DNA of 64,000 nt from Chloroflexota bacterium (GTDB lineage Bacteria > Chloroflexota > Chloroflexia > Chloroflexales > Herpetosiphonaceae), in assembly GCA_020161265.1 (NCBI GenBank), contig JAIUOC010000007.1:248001-312000 (forward strand), read 5' to 3'. The notes under the pieces are model-generated. The model saw only the letters and a program-made list of their open reading frames with translations, ran no database searches and was not told the origin of the DNA. A program made the position numbers and the translations under genes. Of the stretch, positions 24,449-34,098 are shown in pieces (within the stretch, counting starts at the first letter, position 1; each line of letters starts with the position of its first letter).

Positions 24449-27087
24449 TAAATATTTTCGGCTTTGATCGTATCGACAATTGGATCGTTGCGGATCATCG
24501 CGCCAGAGATCAGCATGGTTGCGAACACCAGCGCGAGAGTACCCAGCACACAAACTGCAATTGCAGCCCAAGGCAAGGTAAAGGTAAATGTGCCAACCCC
24601 ATCGCCAAATTGGTAATAAATGAACCCACTCAACGCTATTCCCAACGGCAGTCCATACATCAGTGCAGTCAGGCCATAAAATAGACTTTCATAGCGCAAC
24701 ATGCGACGGAATCCAGCTGGGGTAAGGCCTACCGACTTAAGCATAGCAATCTCGCGCCGCCGCAATTTAATGTTGGTGTCGAGCGTGTTGATGATATTGA
24801 TCACGCCAATCAACGTAATTAGAGTTAGAAATCCATAGAAACCGATCTTGATCAGCAGTTGCTGCAAATTGCTGCTATTATTCAGCTGATCAACTGCATA
24901 ATATGCAAAATTACCACCAATCGTCGTTGTGTAGAGCCGTTCGATCGCCGCTAGTGCTGCTGCTGGATTATCGCTCTGCACATACATCGCCCCAGGATTG
25001 ATTGGCCCTAATTGCAATAATTGCTCACTCAAACCATCAAAAACGGCATCGGAAACGAATAAATCAGCAACAAGGGTTATCCCCATAAAGCCCACTGGGG
25101 TTGCTTGGGTCACTGCGCCAATAGTCCATGTTAAGCTGGTTGGTGCTACGCTCCCTGTTTGGGCTGAAACCGTTATGCTATCGCCAGGCTTTAGATTAAA
25201 TAGATCAAAATCATACAACTTACCGCCTTGGCGCAAACTGGTGTGATTGAGTAGAATTCCACGTGGTGCTGCTGGATCGGAATATTGCGCAGGATCAAGG
25301 CCAAGCTGGGCGAGATAATGGGCAAACTCGCTTGGGCCAACCGCACATACTTCGAGCACAAACTGAAACGTACCACCATCGACGGCGCGAGGGAGATTTT
25401 CAAATTTAAGCGCGGTCAAGTCGTTTAAGGCTTGATAGGCTTGATCGGTAATCACCTCGCGCGAAGGGATATACGGCTGATAGGTACAGCGTCTATAAGT
25501 AACTCGCTGCACTTCAGGTAACTGGCTCACCAAATCAGCAAAATTCTTGGCATGGCTTTGGCGATAATCAAGATCGATGATCAAATCGAAATTCATCGCT
25601 TGGCTGGCCTTCCTGTTGATGGTGGTGGTGTAGAGCATGAGTGCATTGAAAGCCACAAATAGCACAATGCTGATCATCAGTGAAAGCACAGTGGTAACGT
25701 ATTTTTTACGATCACGCTTCAGCGATTTGAGGGCAAGCTCAGCTTCAATCCCAAACACCCGCCGAATCAGCGGGCTAGTGCGCAGATTGAGCGGTTTAGC
25801 CGTTTGAATCGCTTCACTCTGACGAATAGCAGCAATCGGTGAAATCTGCGAGGCTCGCCGCGCAGGAACCCAAGCCGAAAGCAGAATCGTTACAATTGAA
25901 AATAACCCAGTCAAGCCAAGCACTAGCGGCGAAAGCACTAGCGTCATACCTTGTTCAGCATCAAGAATTAATTGCGAAACAATGCCACGAGTTAGCTGCA
26001 ACAGTACCGCTACCCCTGCGATAGCTCCCAGAATGCCCAAGGGAATCCCGATTGCAGCAATAACGAGCGCCTCGGTCAAGACAATTCGGCGAATTTGAGC
26101 GGCGCTCGCACCAATGCTAGCAAACATACCAAATTGCCTTTTACGTTCACCGATCGAAATCGCAAAAGCATTGTAAATGACCAACGCCGAGCCACCTACA
26201 ATTAATGTGATCAGCGTAGCCCGAATAATCACAAAGAAACGCACATACGTGGATTGTCCACTAGCGCCCAACCAAGGCAATAAGCGCTCATTGTAGCTAA
26301 TGTTTGGCGTAGCCGAAATTATGCTGAGGTCGGCAGCTTTGGCAATTGCTGGAGCATCGCTGTTAATGCTCGATGGATTATGCGCCAAAATCGCCACATC
26401 CACAGCAGTCGTCGCCGTCAATTGTGCCTGATCAAGATAGGTAAACGCCGGAAACGCTGCCAGCATGCTCGTTTCATCGGCTAAGGGAGCCATCAGGCCA
26501 ACCACTGTATACGTTTTAGTGACTGTTGGCATAAAATTCTCGCCATCATCTAACGCTACATAGGCTTCGCCCCCCCAAGCCTTGACCTTCTCGGCATAAT
26601 CGGGGATATTGCGCCGACCAAAATTGAGTTGCACCGTAGCCCCAGCTTGCAAATCGAGGCCAGAATCTTTGATCATAAGCGGCGAAATCAGCAACTCATC
26701 GGCTTTTTGGGGCAAACGCCCAGTGATCAACCTAATTGATTGATGTTGGAAAGAATCTGGATCATAAGCAGTCAGATAAAGATAAGGCCGAACCTTATTA
26801 TGACTACCATAGGTTGCCACGCCCAGCGGCTTGCTGAGCATCGCCGTCTGAACCAAATGATTTTCGGCAAGCGTCTTGGCCTTAGCAAAAGGCACAGCGG
26901 GAAAACGAGCATGCCAATTGCCAGCCATAAATATCTCATGCTCAATCATGACCTTCTGAAAACTCAGGCCCAGCAAAAACACCCCACAGATCAGCGCCGA
27001 CGATAAGATCACGCCTAGAATGGTTGCGGCTGTGCGCTTGCGGTTGAGGCGTAAATACCTGAGCGTATAACTGGTTAACATATTCAT
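24448..27087 (-). CDS. MacB/FtsX-type ABC transporter permease
   Basis: Has 879 residues. One N-terminal helix (about 18-42) is followed by a large MacB-PCD-like extracytoplasmic domain, an FtsX domain with three helices (about 280-405), another helix and extracytoplasmic domain (about 460-740), and a second FtsX domain with three helices (about 750-870). This two-module plan is typical of permeases for lipoproteins, peptides or antibiotics that work by mechanotransmission. The start codon overlaps the stop of the ATPase gene by 4 bases (ATGA), so the pair is translationally coupled. Together with a VanY-like enzyme and a two-component system it suggests antibiotic or envelope-stress defence, which is inferred. 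Confidence 0.85.
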   Translation of the reverse strand: MNMLTSYTLRYLRLNRKRTAATILGVILSSALICGVFLLGLSFQKVMIEHEIFMAGNWHARFPAVPFAKAKTLAENHLVQTAMLSKPLGVATYGSHNKVRPYLYLTAYDPDSFQHQSIRLITGRLPQKADELLISPLMIKDSGLDLQAGATVQLNFGRRNIPDYAEKVKAWGGEAYVALDDGENFMPTVTKTYTVVGLMAPLADETSMLAAFPAFTYLDQAQLTATTAVDVAILAHNPSSINSDAPAIAKAADLSIISATPNISYNERLLPWLGASGQSTYVRFFVIIRATLITLIVGGSALVIYNAFAISIGERKRQFGMFASIGASAAQIRRIVLTEALVIAAIGIPLGILGAIAGVAVLLQLTRGIVSQLILDAEQGMTLVLSPLVLGLTGLFSIVTILLSAWVPARRASQISPIAAIRQSEAIQTAKPLNLRTSPLIRRVFGIEAELALKSLKRDRKKYVTTVLSLMISIVLFVAFNALMLYTTTINRKASQAMNFDLIIDLDYRQSHAKNFADLVSQLPEVQRVTYRRCTYQPYIPSREVITDQAYQALNDLTALKFENLPRAVDGGTFQFVLEVCAVGPSEFAHYLAQLGLDPAQYSDPAAPRGILLNHTSLRQGGKLYDFDLFNLKPGDSITVSAQTGSVAPTSLTWTIGAVTQATPVGFMGITLVADLFVSDAVFDGLSEQLLQLGPINPGAMYVQSDNPAAALAAIERLYTTTIGGNFAYYAVDQLNNSSNLQQLLIKIGFYGFLTLITLIGVINIINTLDTNIKLRRREIAMLKSVGLTPAGFRRMLRYESLFYGLTALMYGLPLGIALSGFIYYQFGDGVGTFTFTLPWAAIAVCVLGTLALVFATMLISGAMIRNDPIVDTIKAENI

Positions 27088-27767
27088 GCTTGCAGCACCT
27101 CATCGCTCATAATTCGTCCATCACCAAAGGTAATAATCCGATCAGCTTGTTCGGCAATCTTGCGGTCGTGGGTCACGATAATCAAGGTTTGTTGATAACG
27201 CTGGTTGGATTGTTTGAGCAGCGCGATAATCTCCTTTGATGTGGTGCTATCAAGATTGCCCGTCGGCTCATCGGCCAACATTAACGCCGGAGTATTAATC
27301 AGTGCCCTGCCGATCGAAACCCGCTGTTGCTGACCACCAGAAAGCTGATTGGGCAGATGGGTGCTTCGTTCAGTCAATCCCAACGTATCCATAAGCTCTT
27401 TGAGACGTGCTTGGTCTAAACTGCGCTGATCCAAAAGCAGCGGTAGGGTAATATTTTCTTCAACGTTGAGAATCGGAATCAGATTATAGAATTGGTAAAT
27501 CAGGCCAATCTGCTGACGGCGAAAAATCGCCAGTCTGGTTTGGTCGAGAGCACAGATATCCGTGCCATTCACCAACACTTGGCCAGAACTTGGTGTATCC
27601 ACGCCGCCAAGAATATGGAGCAATGTCGATTTACCTGAGCCAGAAGCACCAACGATCGCGACAAATTCGCCTTTGGTTACGCTGAAACTAACATTATCGA
27701 TCGCTTTGATTTGGGTAGCGCCTTTGCCATAAACCTTCGAAAGCTTGTGCACATTAAGAATTTCCAT
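27084..27767 (-). CDS. ABC transporter ATP-binding protein (LolD/MacB class)
   Basis: Has 227 residues. It contains Walker A GASGSGKST, the Q-loop YQFYNLIPIL, signature LSGGQQQR, Walker B LMLADEPTGNLD and the switch His in IVTHDRKI. The length and the GNLD after Walker B are typical of ATPases that partner FtsX-type permeases. The ATG at 27767 with a GGAG upstream is preferred to an in-frame TTG at 27782. It overlaps the permease gene by 4 bases. Confidence 0.9.
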   Translation of the reverse strand: MEILNVHKLSKVYGKGATQIKAIDNVSFSVTKGEFVAIVGASGSGKSTLLHILGGVDTPSSGQVLVNGTDICALDQTRLAIFRRQQIGLIYQFYNLIPILNVEENITLPLLLDQRSLDQARLKELMDTLGLTERSTHLPNQLSGGQQQRVSIGRALINTPALMLADEPTGNLDSTTSKEIIALLKQSNQRYQQTLIIVTHDRKIAEQADRIITFGDGRIMSDEVLQA

Positions 27768-27791
27768 GCTTTGGATCTCCAAAAAATAGGA

Positions 27792-28580
27792 TTATTGCTG
27801 CATGCGTGGGTCATGGGTTGGGTCGGCGTACATTGGCGGGCAACCCTGTTCAAGCGCTTCGGGGCGTAATTCGTAGTGCCATGGTTCATTCAGATAGATC
27901 TGGCACAATCCATAGCTTGCGCCATGCTCAGCGAGCCATGCTATAGCCTCGTAGCCGCCAAGATCGATTGCAGCGCCAGAAACATGCGGCGATGTTTCCG
28001 CAGTCGCGACCCAGCGAGAAGCCTCATCTTCCGAGCCATAACTAACAACCGCCTCACGAAACAGGAGATTTTGGTAGGTTGGTGAGCGCCAACCACTCAT
28101 GACATAGAAGCTAATTCCATGGTCAGCCGCATCGATCGCTGCTTGGCGCAAAGCATCTAGCAGCGCAGGCTCAAGCTTGGTAATGCCAGGCAGCTCATCA
28201 AAAACCGTTGTGCCATCAGGCACGAGACCATCAGCTGTGCTAAGCATGGTGGGAGCCTCATCACGCGGAAGATCGATTCGTGGCATCACCCGCTCCTCAA
28301 CGGGTAATTCATCAGGCATGGCGGCTGGCGTAATACGCTGGGCAGGTGGCTCAGCTTGAGCAGTAGTGCTAGGTTGTACGATCGCTGCTTCATCAATTTG
28401 AACTAGCGGCATGGGCAGCCAAGCCTGTTCATCATGAACGGCATTATTCGACGAACTTGGTGAGGGTGATGCCAGCAAAAATCGATAGCCAACGATCAGG
28501 CCGCATAGGCTGATGCCAAGCAAACAAACGCCAAGCAGCCGAGGTTTCCGATAGGTTTGGGTTGGTTTGTGCTTTATCAT
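27792..28580 (-). CDS. VanY-like D-alanyl-D-alanine carboxypeptidase, membrane-anchored
   Basis: Has 262 residues. One N-terminal membrane helix (about 14-35) and a Ser/Pro/Thr/Ala-rich linker precede a peptidase M15B domain (about 130-260). The zinc and catalytic pattern is visible: YVMSGWRSPTYQ, SPHVSGAAIDLGG (His and Asp ligands) and EPWHYE (second His with catalytic Glu). VanY enzymes remove the terminal D-Ala from peptidoglycan stem peptides and so reduce glycopeptide binding, or they remodel the wall. It is first in a minus-strand operon with the ABC genes and divergent from a two-component system. Confidence 0.85.
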   Translation of the reverse strand: MIKHKPTQTYRKPRLLGVCLLGISLCGLIVGYRFLLASPSPSSSNNAVHDEQAWLPMPLVQIDEAAIVQPSTTAQAEPPAQRITPAAMPDELPVEERVMPRIDLPRDEAPTMLSTADGLVPDGTTVFDELPGITKLEPALLDALRQAAIDAADHGISFYVMSGWRSPTYQNLLFREAVVSYGSEDEASRWVATAETSPHVSGAAIDLGGYEAIAWLAEHGASYGLCQIYLNEPWHYELRPEALEQGCPPMYADPTHDPRMQQ

Positions 28581-28629
28581 GCTGGCAGTCTAGCTGGCGG
28601 GGTGTTAGCACAACGTATGAAATTTTCAA

Positions 28630-28660
28630 TATGCCAACGATATGTGCCAACTGCTATAAT
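28630..28660 (+). promoter_or_regulatory. Candidate promoter with direct repeats
   Basis: A consensus-like -10 TATAAT (28655-28660) is preceded by a direct repeat TATGCCAAC (28630-28638) and TATGTGCCAAC (28641-28651), spaced 11 bases apart. That spacing is typical of OmpR-type regulators. It lies in the divergent region between the VanY gene and the response regulator, so autoregulation is plausible. Confidence 0.45.
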
Positions 28661-28689
28661 CTGGGCCTAGCTAAGGAGAGCACTTGAGC

Positions 28690-29385
28690 ATGCGAGTATT
28701 GATTGTTGAGGACGAACCCTATCTCGCCGATGCCATCCGCGATGGGTTGCGGCTGGCTGCGATCGCAGCAGATATCGCAGGCAACGGTAATATGGCACTA
28801 GAACTACTAGCGATCAACTCCTATGACATCGCCATTCTCGACCGTGATATTCCTGGCCCCTCTGGTGACGAGATTGCCAAACAAATTGTCGCTTCGGAGA
28901 GTGGCATGCCAATTCTCATGCTGACTGCTGCTGATCGGCTTGATGATAAGGCCTCAGGATTTGAACTTGGCGCTGACGATTACCTGACCAAGCCGTTTGC
29001 CCTGCAAGAATTAGTGCTACGGCTAAGGGCGCTTGATCGCAGGCGTGCTCACAATCGGCCACCTGTGCGCGAAATCAGCGGCCTACGCCTCGATGCATTT
29101 CGGCGCGAGGTCTACCGTAATGGGCGCTACGTTGCACTCACCCGCAAACAGTTTGCCGTACTCGAAATTCTGATCGCAGCCGAAGGTGGGATTGTTAGTG
29201 CCGAGGAATTGCTAGAACGAGCATGGGATGAGCATGCCGATCCATTCACCAATGCCGTGCGGATCACAATCTCTGGCTTGCGCAAGCGGCTAGGCGAGCC
29301 TTGGCTAATCGCTACCGTGGCTGGAATTGGCTACCGCATCGATAATGGCAGCGATGGTGCAAACGAACGAGGTATTTGTGAATAG
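28690..29385 (+). CDS. OmpR-family response regulator
   Basis: Has 231 residues. The receiver domain (1-120) has the acidic pair in VEDE, phosphoacceptor Asp in ILDRDIPG (about 51), Thr in MLTAAD and Lys in LTKPF. The C-terminal winged helix (about 130-225) carries ALTRKQFAVLEILI and GIGYRI. ATG at 28690 is chosen because the product then begins MRVLIVEDE. A TTG at 28684 is closer to AAGGAG and cannot be excluded. It is transcribed with the kinase and likely regulates the divergent VanY-ABC operon. Confidence 0.9.
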   Translation: MRVLIVEDEPYLADAIRDGLRLAAIAADIAGNGNMALELLAINSYDIAILDRDIPGPSGDEIAKQIVASESGMPILMLTAADRLDDKASGFELGADDYLTKPFALQELVLRLRALDRRRAHNRPPVREISGLRLDAFRREVYRNGRYVALTRKQFAVLEILIAAEGGIVSAEELLERAWDEHADPFTNAVRITISGLRKRLGEPWLIATVAGIGYRIDNGSDGANERGICE

Positions 29386-30454
29386 GTCGCAAGGGCTAAG
29401 CGTGCGGATTAAACTGACCCTTAGCTACGCAGGATTTCTCATGCTCACTGGGATCTTGATGCTTGCCACCATGTGGGTATTTTATTATGTGCCCGAAGCA
29501 GCAATTACTGTGATCGGGCGGTTTGTGCCCGACCTTTTTCGTGAGCCTATTCTGAGATCGTTAACCATGCTAGCGCTATTATTGGTATTCGGCCTGCTAG
29601 GCGGCTGGCTGCTTGCAGGGCGAATGCTTGCCCCCTTGGCGCAAATCACCAACGCCACTCGCATCGCTGCCAATGGATCACTCGCGCATCGCATTGCCAT
29701 GGCAGGCCGTCAGGATGAGTTTCGCGAACTTGCTGATAGCTTCGATGCCATGCTGGCGCGAATTGAAGCCCATGTAGCTGAACAGCAACGCTTTGCTGCC
29801 AATGCATCGCATGAACTACGCACACCTCTGGCAGTTACCCAAACGCTGCTTGAAGTCGCCCGTAGCGACCGAAAACACCCTGCTAGCGATTTGATTGATC
29901 GGCTCTACACCGTCAATAGCCGCGCAATCAACCTCACCGAAGCCTTACTGCTGCTGAGTCGGGCCAATCAACGCTCTTTTGAGCGCGAGCAGCTTGATTT
30001 ATCGCTGATTGCTGAAGAAGCAAGCGAAACGCTACTACCACTTGCCGAGCAACGCGACCTCAGGATCGAAACCTATGGCGATATGACTCCCACACTTGGC
30101 TCACCCGCGTTGCTCTTGCAAGTTGTAACAAATCTTGTGCACAATGCCATCGTCCATAATATATCAGAACAAGGCAACGTCTGGATTACAACCAGTATCC
30201 ATGCCACATATGCTCGACTGACAGTCGAAAATACTGGTGAAAAGCTGGCTTCTGATGTCATTGCGACACTGGTTGAGCCATTTCGCCGTGGAACTGAACG
30301 AATCCATAGCAACCACATGGGCGTTGGCCTTGGTCTGGCAATCGTCAAAAGCATCATCGAGGCCCACGATGGCAGACTGACCCTTAAGCCTAGAGCCAGC
30401 GGTGGACTTTGTGTCACAATCGACCTGCCGATCGCTGCCCAACCAAAACATTAA
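29378..30454 (+). CDS. Sensor histidine kinase
   Basis: Has 358 residues. Two membrane helices (about 12-37 and 59-82) enclose a very short extracytoplasmic loop, followed by HAMP (about 83-135), HisKA with phospho-His in ASHELRTPLAV, and HATPase motifs N (NLVHNAI), a degenerate G1 and VGLGLAIVKSI. The short loop suggests an intramembrane-sensing kinase that may take its signal from a transporter such as the nearby FtsX-type permease. GTG at 29378 overlaps the regulator stop (GTGAATAG) and has GAGG upstream, which favours it over the ATG at 29354. Confidence 0.87.
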   Translation: MNRSQGLSVRIKLTLSYAGFLMLTGILMLATMWVFYYVPEAAITVIGRFVPDLFREPILRSLTMLALLLVFGLLGGWLLAGRMLAPLAQITNATRIAANGSLAHRIAMAGRQDEFRELADSFDAMLARIEAHVAEQQRFAANASHELRTPLAVTQTLLEVARSDRKHPASDLIDRLYTVNSRAINLTEALLLLSRANQRSFEREQLDLSLIAEEASETLLPLAEQRDLRIETYGDMTPTLGSPALLLQVVTNLVHNAIVHNISEQGNVWITTSIHATYARLTVENTGEKLASDVIATLVEPFRRGTERIHSNHMGVGLGLAIVKSIIEAHDGRLTLKPRASGGLCVTIDLPIAAQPKH

Positions 30455-30534
30455 ACGTTGCTAGGTTAAAGCCTAACAGCTAGTAAAATCGCGTATAATC
30501 AACCAAATACCTAATGCAGCAGAATGGAGCACCC

Positions 30535-32190
30535 ATGCACTATGATGCCGATGTGGTCATTGTTGGAGCAGGTTTGGCAGGGCTGGTGGCCGCTGCTGAG
30601 CTAGCCGATGCCGGCAAAAAGGTGATCTTGGTTGATCAAGAATCCGAGCAGAATCTTGGTGGTCAAGCATTTTGGTCGTTTGGTGGTTTGTTTCTCGTCG
30701 ATTCCCCAGAACAACGTCGCCTCAAAATCAAAGATTCCTATGAATTAGCATTGCAAGATTGGCTAGGAACTGCCGCGTTTGATCGGCCTGAAGATTATTG
30801 GCCGCGCAAGTGGGCTGAGGCGTATTTGGCCTTTGCTGCTGGCGAAAAACGCCAATGGCTCTATGATCAAGGAATGCGTTTTTTTCCGGTGGTTGGCTGG
30901 GCTGAGCGCGGCGGCTATGGGGCCATTGGTCATGGCAATTCGGTACCACGCTTTCATATTACGTGGGGCACTGGCCCAGGCGTGGTTGCACCATTTGAGC
31001 GCCGTGTGCGAGCCGCCGCCCAAAAAGGCTTGATCACGCTTAAATTTCGCCATCGGGTCAATCAATTATTGCTCAATGGCGGGGCTATCGCAGGCATCGA
31101 GGGAGATATTTTGGAGCCAAGCAGCCTGCCACGCGGTGCAGCAAGCTCGCGCAAGGTCGTTGGTAGCTTCACATTTCAAGCACAGGCCGTGATTGTAACT
31201 TCAGGTGGCATCGGTGCAAACCACGATTTGGTGCGCAAAAATTGGCCTGAACGGCTGGGCCAAGCTCCCAAAACCATGGTTGCTGGGGTGCCCGATTATG
31301 TCGATGGGCGCATGTTGGCAATTACCAAGGCTGCTGGTGGCACAATTATCAACCCTGATCGCATGTGGCATTATACCGAGGGCTTGCAGAATTGGAAGCC
31401 AATCTGGACCAACCATGGGATTCGGATTTTGCCCGGGCCATCGTCGTTATGGTTCGATGCGATTGGGCAGCGCTTGCCTGTGCCGCTTTTCCCGGGCTTC
31501 GATAGCCTTGGCACACTCAAACATTTGATGCACACTGGCTATGACTATAGCTGGTTTATTCTGACTCAAAAAATTATCGAAAAAGAATTTGCGCTTTCTG
31601 GTTCAGAGCAAAACCCCGATTTGACCAACAAAAGCGTGCGCCAAGTGCTCGGTCGGGTCTTACCGGGCGCAACTCCGCCAGTCGAAGCATTCAAACGCCA
31701 TGGAGCCGATTTCGTTGTGCGCGACAATTTGGCCGATTTGATCAAAGGCATGAATGCCTTGACCGCAGAGCCATTGCTAGACGCGGCGGCGATTGAGCGC
31801 GAAATTCAGGCACGCGACCGCGAAATGACCAACCCATTTACTAAAGATATGCAAATTACGGCCTTGCGCGGTGCTCGTAACTACATCGGCGATAAATTGA
31901 TTCGGGTTGCCAAACCGCACAAAATTTTAGATCGCAGCGCTGGGCCATTGATTGCGGTGCGTTTGAATATTCTGACCCGCAAAAGCTTAGGTGGCCTACA
32001 AACCGATCTTTCGGCACGAGTGATCGGCCAAGACGGGCAGCCGATCAGCGGTTTATATGCTGCTGGTGAGGTAGCAGGCTTTGGCGGCGGTGGCATGCAT
32101 GGCTATCGTTCGCTCGAAGGCACCTTCCTTGGTGGTTGTATTTTTTCTGGGCGCACCGCCGGCAGGGCAGCGGCTGAGGCCTTGGCTTAA
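30535..32190 (+). CDS. FAD-binding dehydrogenase (ketosteroid-dehydrogenase/fumarate-reductase fold)
   Basis: Has 551 residues. The N-terminal FAD Rossmann motif is VVIVGAGLAGLVAAAELA, followed by an acidic residue after VILVD and the flavin-contacting GGQAFWSFGG. The C-terminal segment LYAAGEVAGFGGGGMHGY is typical of 3-ketosteroid dehydrogenase / fumarate reductase flavoproteins. This branch is usually annotated only as FAD-binding dehydrogenase, and the substrate is unknown. ATG at 30535 has GGAG 5 bases upstream. The ATG at 30514 is possible but lacks a site. The gene stands alone between terminator-like hairpins. Confidence 0.87.
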   Translation: MHYDADVVIVGAGLAGLVAAAELADAGKKVILVDQESEQNLGGQAFWSFGGLFLVDSPEQRRLKIKDSYELALQDWLGTAAFDRPEDYWPRKWAEAYLAFAAGEKRQWLYDQGMRFFPVVGWAERGGYGAIGHGNSVPRFHITWGTGPGVVAPFERRVRAAAQKGLITLKFRHRVNQLLLNGGAIAGIEGDILEPSSLPRGAASSRKVVGSFTFQAQAVIVTSGGIGANHDLVRKNWPERLGQAPKTMVAGVPDYVDGRMLAITKAAGGTIINPDRMWHYTEGLQNWKPIWTNHGIRILPGPSSLWFDAIGQRLPVPLFPGFDSLGTLKHLMHTGYDYSWFILTQKIIEKEFALSGSEQNPDLTNKSVRQVLGRVLPGATPPVEAFKRHGADFVVRDNLADLIKGMNALTAEPLLDAAAIEREIQARDREMTNPFTKDMQITALRGARNYIGDKLIRVAKPHKILDRSAGPLIAVRLNILTRKSLGGLQTDLSARVIGQDGQPISGLYAAGEVAGFGGGGMHGYRSLEGTFLGGCIFSGRTAGRAAAEALA

Positions 32191-32194
32191 TTCG

Positions 32195-32230
32195 TTGAGC
32201 GGCTTCAATCAGAAACTTGAAGCCGCTCAA
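32195..32230. terminator. Strong hairpin between convergent genes
   Basis: Perfect 14-bp arms (32195-32208 and 32217-32230) with an 8-base loop start 5 bases after the dehydrogenase stop and precede the stop of the oxidoreductase on the other strand. Confidence 0.8.
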
Positions 32231-32250
32231 TCTCTAATTCAGCCCAGCAT

Positions 32251-33213
32251 TTAATGCACATTAATCACAATTTTACCCTGGGCATGGCCAGTTCCAAGGT
32301 AGTGCAGCGCGTCAGCCGCCTCGGACAAGCGGTAACAGCGATCAATGACGGGCTTAAGTTGGCCTGACTCTAACAACTGTTGGAGCTTCAATAAGGTCGT
32401 ATGGCGAATCGGTGCAACTCCCAGAAATTGCAAGGTCTTGCTAGTTCCTAGCGATAGTATGCGGCCTAAGGCGACCGCTTGCAGAATTTGCGGCAAAGCA
32501 CCGCCAATTGCAATATATCGACCAGTCGGCGTGAGCATTTTACGATAGTTGAAAATCGATTGATAGCCATTGACTCCAAGAATCAGATCATAACGTTGAC
32601 GATGCTGGCGCAAACCCTCACGGCTATAATCAATCCAATGGCTAGCTCCGATCGCTTGGGCAATTTCAGCATTGCGCGAACTACAGACCGCAGTTACTTC
32701 AGCGCCATCGGCTTTGGCAATTTGGATGGCAAAGCTGCCAACCGCCCCCGAAGCACCATTGATCAACACCCGCTGCCCAGCTTGAATCTTGCCCAAATCG
32801 CTCAGAGCGTAGATTGCGGTAAATGCTGCCACAGGAGTTGCCGCTGCCGCCTCAAATGTAACATTCGCAGGTTTCAAAACCAGTTGATCTTCGGTTGCAC
32901 ACACGTATTCCGCCAGCGACCCTTGAGCCGTGCCAAAAACTGCATCGCCAGGCTTAAATTTAGTTACCTGCGGGCCAACCGCCTCGACCAAGCCAGCGAG
33001 ATCTAAGCCAAGCGAGTTAATTTTTGGCTTACGCAAGGCTCCATTCAACATACGAATCATGATTGGCCCAGTCATTTGATGCCAATCGAGCGTGTTGATC
33101 GACGCTGAATGGACTTTGATCAACACTTGGTTAGCCTGAAGCGAGGGGCGTTCAACCTCACGTAATTGAAGTACGTTTGGGCTGCCATATTTATAAAAAA
33201 GCATTGCTTTCAT
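32251..33213 (-). CDS. MDR-family NAD(P)-dependent oxidoreductase
   Basis: Has 320 residues of the zinc-independent medium-chain dehydrogenase/quinone-reductase type. The N-terminal GroES-like fold has KVHSASINTLDWH and GLDLAGLVEAVG. The nucleotide-binding motif is LINGASGAVGSFAIQIAK. The catalytic zinc Cys/His set is absent, as in quinone oxidoreductases and enoyl reductases. AAGGA lies 6 bases before the ATG at 33213. An upstream in-frame start would overlap the neighbouring membrane gene. It follows the DUF4386 gene closely (22 bases) and is likely co-transcribed. Confidence 0.87.
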   Translation of the reverse strand: MKAMLFYKYGSPNVLQLREVERPSLQANQVLIKVHSASINTLDWHQMTGPIMIRMLNGALRKPKINSLGLDLAGLVEAVGPQVTKFKPGDAVFGTAQGSLAEYVCATEDQLVLKPANVTFEAAAATPVAAFTAIYALSDLGKIQAGQRVLINGASGAVGSFAIQIAKADGAEVTAVCSSRNAEIAQAIGASHWIDYSREGLRQHRQRYDLILGVNGYQSIFNYRKMLTPTGRYIAIGGALPQILQAVALGRILSLGTSKTLQFLGVAPIRHTTLLKLQQLLESGQLKPVIDRCYRLSEAADALHYLGTGHAQGKIVINVH

Positions 33214-33235
33214 CGAAATTCCTTGCCTATTCAAT

Positions 33236-33994
33236 TTACCCAACGTTCTGGCTAACATCAACCTTCACACCTTTGATCAGCAGCCAAAGGCAAATTGAGG
33301 CTTCGCCCAGAAATGAAGGAATTTGAATGAATGGAAAAAGACTGGCAGCAACATGGGGAGCAAGGATGCTGATAAAGCAATTGATCACATAAGCTGCGCC
33401 CCCAAGCGCCAACAATACCCCAACGAAGCGCGGCAAGATCCGCGAGCGCAGAATTAACATACCAGCAGTTAAGCAATAACAGCCAACAAAGGCCAAGCTG
33501 AGGTTAAAGCCGGTTGTTTCCAATTCGAGGGCGCTGGCAGCATGCAAATACAGTTGTTCCGTTGGAATGCCATTGGCATAACGGGCACTTTGCAACAAGA
33601 TTAATGGCTCAAAGTGATTGAGCAAATTGACACTCTCGATCGCCACGGCCACCAGAATAAAAAACAACACCATTCGCGCTAGGATCGGCTTCGCCAGCCG
33701 AAACAGATCATAGAAAATTGCCGCCAAGGGAATATTGCACAAGGCAATAATTAAATGTACCGCCAAGCCCATGCGATAAAGGCTCGGTTGGGTTTGAATA
33801 TTGAGGGCTGTTGCCGCCGCATCATTGACCACAATCAGGGCGGCTGGTACAAATCCCACCGCAAACAGACCACCAATGATAATTAACAGGTAGATTGCGC
33901 CAGCCATGCGCGATTTAAAACGTAGTCCAGCCAAATCTGGTTGAGGTTGCTCGGCGCTGTGCGGAAGGCTGATTCGTCCAGTTTGAAGCTTCAT
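33236..33994 (-). CDS. DUF4386 membrane protein
   Basis: Has 252 residues with six or so membrane helices. It matches DUF4386 in its opening after a cytoplasmic tail (SRMAGAIYLLIIIGGLFA), in central LLNHFEPLILL and in C-terminal FLGEASICLWLLIKGVK. The function of the family is unknown. It lies upstream of an MDR oxidoreductase in the same direction, and the pairing gives no clear functional clue. Confidence 0.75.
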   Translation of the reverse strand: MKLQTGRISLPHSAEQPQPDLAGLRFKSRMAGAIYLLIIIGGLFAVGFVPAALIVVNDAAATALNIQTQPSLYRMGLAVHLIIALCNIPLAAIFYDLFRLAKPILARMVLFFILVAVAIESVNLLNHFEPLILLQSARYANGIPTEQLYLHAASALELETTGFNLSLAFVGCYCLTAGMLILRSRILPRFVGVLLALGGAAYVINCFISILAPHVAASLFPFIQIPSFLGEASICLWLLIKGVKVDVSQNVG

Positions 33995-34098
33995 TGTTAT
34001 TCTCCATCAAGCGATAATTGCTTGGGCCAGCATAGCCGATGGAGCAACAGCAACTCATAGCTCTAAAGAACTATTACAAAGGACTAATCAGCAAATCG

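Noticed and set aside
27084-27087. Possible frameshift between ABC ATPase and permease genes
   Set aside because: It is a normal 4-base ATGA overlap, common in coupled transporter genes.
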